From Bryobacterales bacterium (GTDB lineage: Bacteria; Acidobacteriota; Terriglobia; Bryobacterales; Bryobacteraceae), in contig PLRZ01000315.1 in assembly GCA_003164075.1 (NCBI GenBank), forward strand, positions 8,310-14,445: a DNA stretch of 6,136 bases. Reading direction: 5' to 3'. Of this stretch, positions 6,041 to 6,136 are shown piece after piece (position 1 is the first letter of the stretch; each line of letters begins with the position of its first letter). A model generated the notes under the pieces. It was given only the letters and a program-made list of their open reading frames with translations, was not told the DNA's origin and did not search any database. The translations under genes and the position numbers were made by a program.

Positions 6041-6136
6041 GAGGATGAACTTCCAGTATAAACGGGCTTGTTTATCGTTTTCCAGCGCCTGTGGATTATT
6101 TCAGCGTTCGACTTACCTGGTGCGCGACTTCGCAGG
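6041..6136. other. Upstream region of etfB with two weak competing open frames
   Basis: Two frames are open to the right edge. On the minus strand, about 31 codons end in KPVYTGSSS with a TGA overlapping the etfB start as ATGA, which would fit the tail of an upstream operon gene. On the plus strand, ATG 6039 (MRMNFQYKRA) has AAAAGGAG five bases before it, inside etfB. Both frames use many A- or T-ending codons, unlike the genes of this window, and neither resembles a family I know. Intergenic DNA is the simplest reading; at most one of the two frames is real. Confidence 0.3.
6055..6084 (-). promoter_or_regulatory. Candidate sigma-70-like promoter for etfBA
   Basis: On the minus strand TGGAAA (6084-6079) and TATACT (6060-6055) are separated by 18 bases, matching TTGACA at four and TATAAT at five of six positions. 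The drawback is distance: transcription would start only some seven to ten bases before the etfB ATG and would cut off the GGAAG ribosome site at 6054-6050, giving an almost leaderless message. The pair may therefore be chance in a locally AT-richer stretch. Confidence 0.3.

Noticed and set aside
4563..6061. Long plus-strand open frames opposite etfA and etfB
   Set aside because: They arise from GC-rich codon bias on the coding strand; their Arg/Pro/Gly-rich translations show no domain pattern, whereas both ETF subunits are recognisable on the minus strand.
1..6136. tRNA, rRNA, CRISPR array, insertion sequence or transposase
   Set aside because: No cloverleaf, regularly spaced repeats, terminal inverted repeats or transposase-like translation could be found by reading both strands.

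Overview
This is a GC-rich bacterial chromosomal window. Codons mostly end in G or C, non-AUG starts are used, and genes are packed in short operons. The gene content (PcrA/UvrD helicase, NatAB/YhaQP-type ABC exporter, antitoxin genes, an unusual ETF pair) would fit an Acidobacteriota-like soil bacterium. That assignment is an impression from protein style and is not proven by the sequence.

Layout. (1) Bases 1-377, minus strand: the first 125 codons of a UvrD/PcrA-family DNA helicase, running off the left edge. (2) Bases 434-2639, plus strand: a two-gene operon diverging from the helicase. It encodes an ABC exporter ATPase and its ABC-2 type permease, coupled by an 8-nt overlap with a well-placed ribosome site before a TTG start. 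(3) Bases 2681-3895, plus strand: two toxin-antitoxin (TA) loci in tandem, both apparently decayed on the toxin side. The first is a ribbon-helix-helix antitoxin followed by only about ten recognisable codons of a PemK/MazF-like toxin. The second is a DUF2281-like antitoxin overlapping a VapC-type PIN toxin whose frame is broken after about 35 codons. About 360 bases without a recognised gene, including an AT-rich patch and short repeats, separate the loci. (4) Bases 3896-4217: no gene recognised; one proline-rich open frame of doubtful status. (5) Bases 4218-6040, minus strand: etfB then etfA, two bases apart, encoding a divergent electron transfer flavoprotein. (6) Bases 6041-6136: the etfB upstream region with a candidate promoter and two weak competing open frames.

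How it fits together. The exporter genes form one functional unit and the ETF genes another. Between them lies what looks like a small accessory island where antitoxins have outlived their toxins. I see no complete new multi-gene system. The most unusual items are the ETF pair, in which the canonical FAD-binding and AMP-binding motifs are replaced although the fold-level pattern persists, and the two broken TA loci. No tRNA, rRNA, CRISPR array, transposase or convincing terminator was found.
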